A stretch of DNA of 64,000 nt from Pomphorhynchus laevis (lineage: Eukaryota > Acanthocephala > Palaeacanthocephala > Echinorhynchida > Pomphorhynchidae), in NCBI GenBank assembly GCA_012934845.2, contig WNNJ02002989.1:62001-126000 (forward strand), written 5' to 3'. Positions 61,911 to 64,000 of this stretch are shown here, piece after piece. The notes below the pieces were generated by a model. It was not told the origin of the DNA and ran no database searches. It saw nothing but the letters and a program-made list of their open reading frames with translations. The first letter of the stretch is position 1. Every line of letters starts with the position of its first letter. Position numbers and translations under genes: made by a program.

Positions 61911-62976
61911 TTAATATGAGTATTTAGTTTGTAATTTTATTTTTACAGCAAAATATTTGCAGTTAAAATACTCAATATTGCAATCTCACATTTTTCTAAT
62001 TCGATTGTAAAGATCATATAGGAATGTTCACTAAAATTGTCTTATTTGCTCAATTTTAATCTTTTAATTGTTTATATTTGTTTAATTTTATTTATTTTAA
62101 GTTATATTGAGTATCTTCAATATGAGAGAAATTACAAATGATTTGTAATTTAAATAATTAAAAATCATAAGCAGCAATGAATTCAATCAACAATAATAGA
62201 TTCGCTTATTAGGTTGATGTTAATATTAGTTCAGAAATCGATTTAATTGTGAAATCGATTTTACTGTGTAACTTCTGATAAATTTTCAAAATTGTATCTT
62301 AACTAACCTAGAAACGTCATTGACTAACTATCATCTCAAAGACATTTTCCTACAACCGTGGATGAATACCATTTATGCTTTGCAAGCCTTGCAAATGTAT
62401 AACTTTAAATTGACACTATTTTACGCTTTGCAAAATGATTAATTAAACTTTATTTAATGACCGATTAGTGGTATATACAGTACAAATATATTGAATTATC
62501 AATATCAGATCAGGTAACTGAGTCTACGTATATTAAATTTATTCAAATTATGTATATTCTGCAAATTCTGGTTTACGAAGCATTTTCAAACGTATGCATA
62601 TCTACGAAATATGACTATCTCAAGCCAAATTTCTAGTCTACAAAGAATTTTTAAACGTCTACGAAATAGATAGCATATATCAAGCTAAATTATCTCACTG
62701 AGTTTCCTTTCTAAAAATATCGGCAATAACTGTACATTCAAAATAAAGCAAAATTTTCTGCAAAGTGGAATCGTAAATGACAGACATTCTTTGAAATGTA
62801 TTAGAAAACTTTAAAGGCAAATCAAATACCAATTGGACGACATTAAAAGTCGAAACTTTGTCAGATATCTGAATTATGTCCTTATAATTAAGATTGCATA
62901 TTTTGATGACCTTAAAATATTTGGATGAGACAACAATCAGGCAAAAATCACAATTCTTTATTAATAATTGATTAAT
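61911..62976. other. AT-rich interval without recognised gene
   Basis: No exon-like open segment with good splice sites and no repeat match within the window. Confidence 0.45.
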
Positions 62977-63235
62977 ATATAAGCCCGGCGCGAAAGAATG
63001 ACGAATGCCGTTTCGTCATAACTATGACTCATCAGTGCCAATTCCCTCTCACTGCTGGATGCAGAGGAGGACTAGCAATCATCCTACCTTGCTAGTCCTC
63101 CTCTGCATCCAGCAGTGGAAGGGAAATGACACTGATGAATCATAGTTATGACGCAACGGCATTCGTCATTATTTCGCGTCGGCCTTATATGATTATTAAA
63201 AAAAATCACGCGGAATGGTATCATCATTTGTAATT
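62977..63235. mobile_element. Foldback element, copy A (palindrome with ~100-bp arms)
   Basis: Arms 62977-63077 and 63090-63190 are complementary almost throughout, with a 12-bp spacer. They include GACGAATGCCGTTTCGTCAT, CACTGCTGGATGCAGAGGAG and GGACTAGCA. The downstream tail ends GCGGAATGGTATCAT, as in the copies at 12425 and 27521. Confidence 0.9.
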
Positions 63236-63284
63236 AATATATTTAACGATATTATTTAAGAATATCAGCTAAAGCAGCAATGTG

Positions 63285-63835
63285 TTCTTTGTACAGGTCT
63301 GTCTCGGTAAAGCGGGAGTTGAGTCTTCGGGTGAAGCTTTCGGTTTACCACGCAATCTGCGTTCCTATCTTAACCTATGGCCATTAGCTTTAGATTATGA
63401 CCGAAATGATAATATCTCGGATAAGAGCGACCAAAATAAGTTTTTTTTTCAATGCGTTGCAGGTCTTAGCCTTATAAATAAGGTTAGGAATTCGGTCATC
63501 CGGGATGGACTCGGAGTAAAGTCGCTGCTTCTCTACATCGAAGAAAGTCAGCTGAGGTGGCTAGGACACGTTCTGAGGATGTCTAGGGATCGCCTTTCTT
63601 GAAGGGTATTCCAAGCCGGACTCTCTGGAAAGAGACCTCGAGGTAGACCTCGGTACAGGTGGAGAGATCAAATTTCAAAACTGGCCGAAGACCGCCATGG
63701 GCTATCTAAAAGATAACTTTGATATGTCGCCCAGGATCGCGATGTCTGCAGTAGTTTGATTCGTGCACTGCCTCCACTACCCGACACCCGGACCAGTGGT
63801 TGACAGGAAGAATATTGTATATTGTTTGTTAATTT
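63285..63835 (+). mobile_element. LINE-E 3' fragment
   Basis: The frame reads [40 protein letters not shown] and LRMSRDRLS, then stop, then [19 protein letters not shown]. It is the same C-terminus as LINE-E at 28407-28670 on the other strand. Confidence 0.85.
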
Positions 63836-64000
63836 TTATTGTGTCAGAAATTTTTGTTGTGTTGTTGATTAACAATATTTATTAATATATTGTGCTTATA
63901 TATGTCCTTACGATTGCATATTTTGATGAAATTTGAATAAATCAAATTTAAAGTTGAGGTTGTCCGTAAATACTATTGATTGACGTAATTATTCTATTCA
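63836..64000. other. Window end
   Basis: AT-rich; nothing recognised. Confidence 0.4.

Overview
This is AT-rich metazoan nuclear DNA. It has split genes with GT-AG introns, no bacterial-style operons, and many decayed non-LTR and Penelope-like retroelements. Introns fall into two classes: minimal ones of 44-51 nt, and kilobase ones swollen by transposons. That pattern, together with the LINE types (RT active-site context like ADD[IL]K[IL]W[RC]), suggests a derived invertebrate. A flatworm is my weak preference; the species cannot be fixed from the window.

Three host genes can be rebuilt. (1) A discs-large (DLG) MAGUK lies on the minus strand. Sixteen exons run from 55931 down to the stop at 24614 and join in phase into 750 codons covering a linker, PDZ1, PDZ2, PDZ3, SH3, HOOK and guanylate kinase-like domains. 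The N-terminus (probably L27) is missing, and two further exons are possible optional ones. (2) An ECSIT-like gene (mitochondrial complex I assembly / Toll adaptor family) lies on the plus strand, with its last four exons at 19978-23120. (3) A single-exon minus-strand gene at 23138-23863 carries a C-terminal BAF (barrier-to-autointegration factor) domain behind a long basic, Arg/Ser-rich extension. It is convergent with ECSIT, with 17 bp between the stop codons.

The rest is mobile or repetitive. 1-1600: decayed LINE (plus). 2275-2870: LINE tail (minus). 3338-4258 and 5218-9261: duplicated 3' end and near-complete body of a CR1/Pido-like LINE ('LINE-A', minus), with an LTR-like block at 4705-5237. 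9655-10800: LINE-C (plus), inside a short tandem duplication. 11373-12218: LINE ORF1/endonuclease scraps. 12735-16329: LINE-B (minus), preceded by a 2.1-kb 16-bp minisatellite at 16360-18494. 18910-19340: retroelement C-terminal fragment. The introns of DLG hold LINE-E (28300-32980) split by a LINE-B copy (30285-31860), Penelope-like fragments (34734-35830, 36945-38230, 44510-46800), a LINE piece (49494-50200), an RTE-like LINE-F (51706-54140), a MITE family and several foldback elements. 57400-61905 holds a LINE scrap and a long LINE-B copy (plus). 62977-63235 is a long palindrome, and 63285-63830 is another LINE-E 3' end.

The host genes are unrelated in function (cell-polarity scaffold, mitochondrial assembly factor, chromatin-binding domain) and simply share the locus. 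Names LINE-A to LINE-F are local labels for this window.
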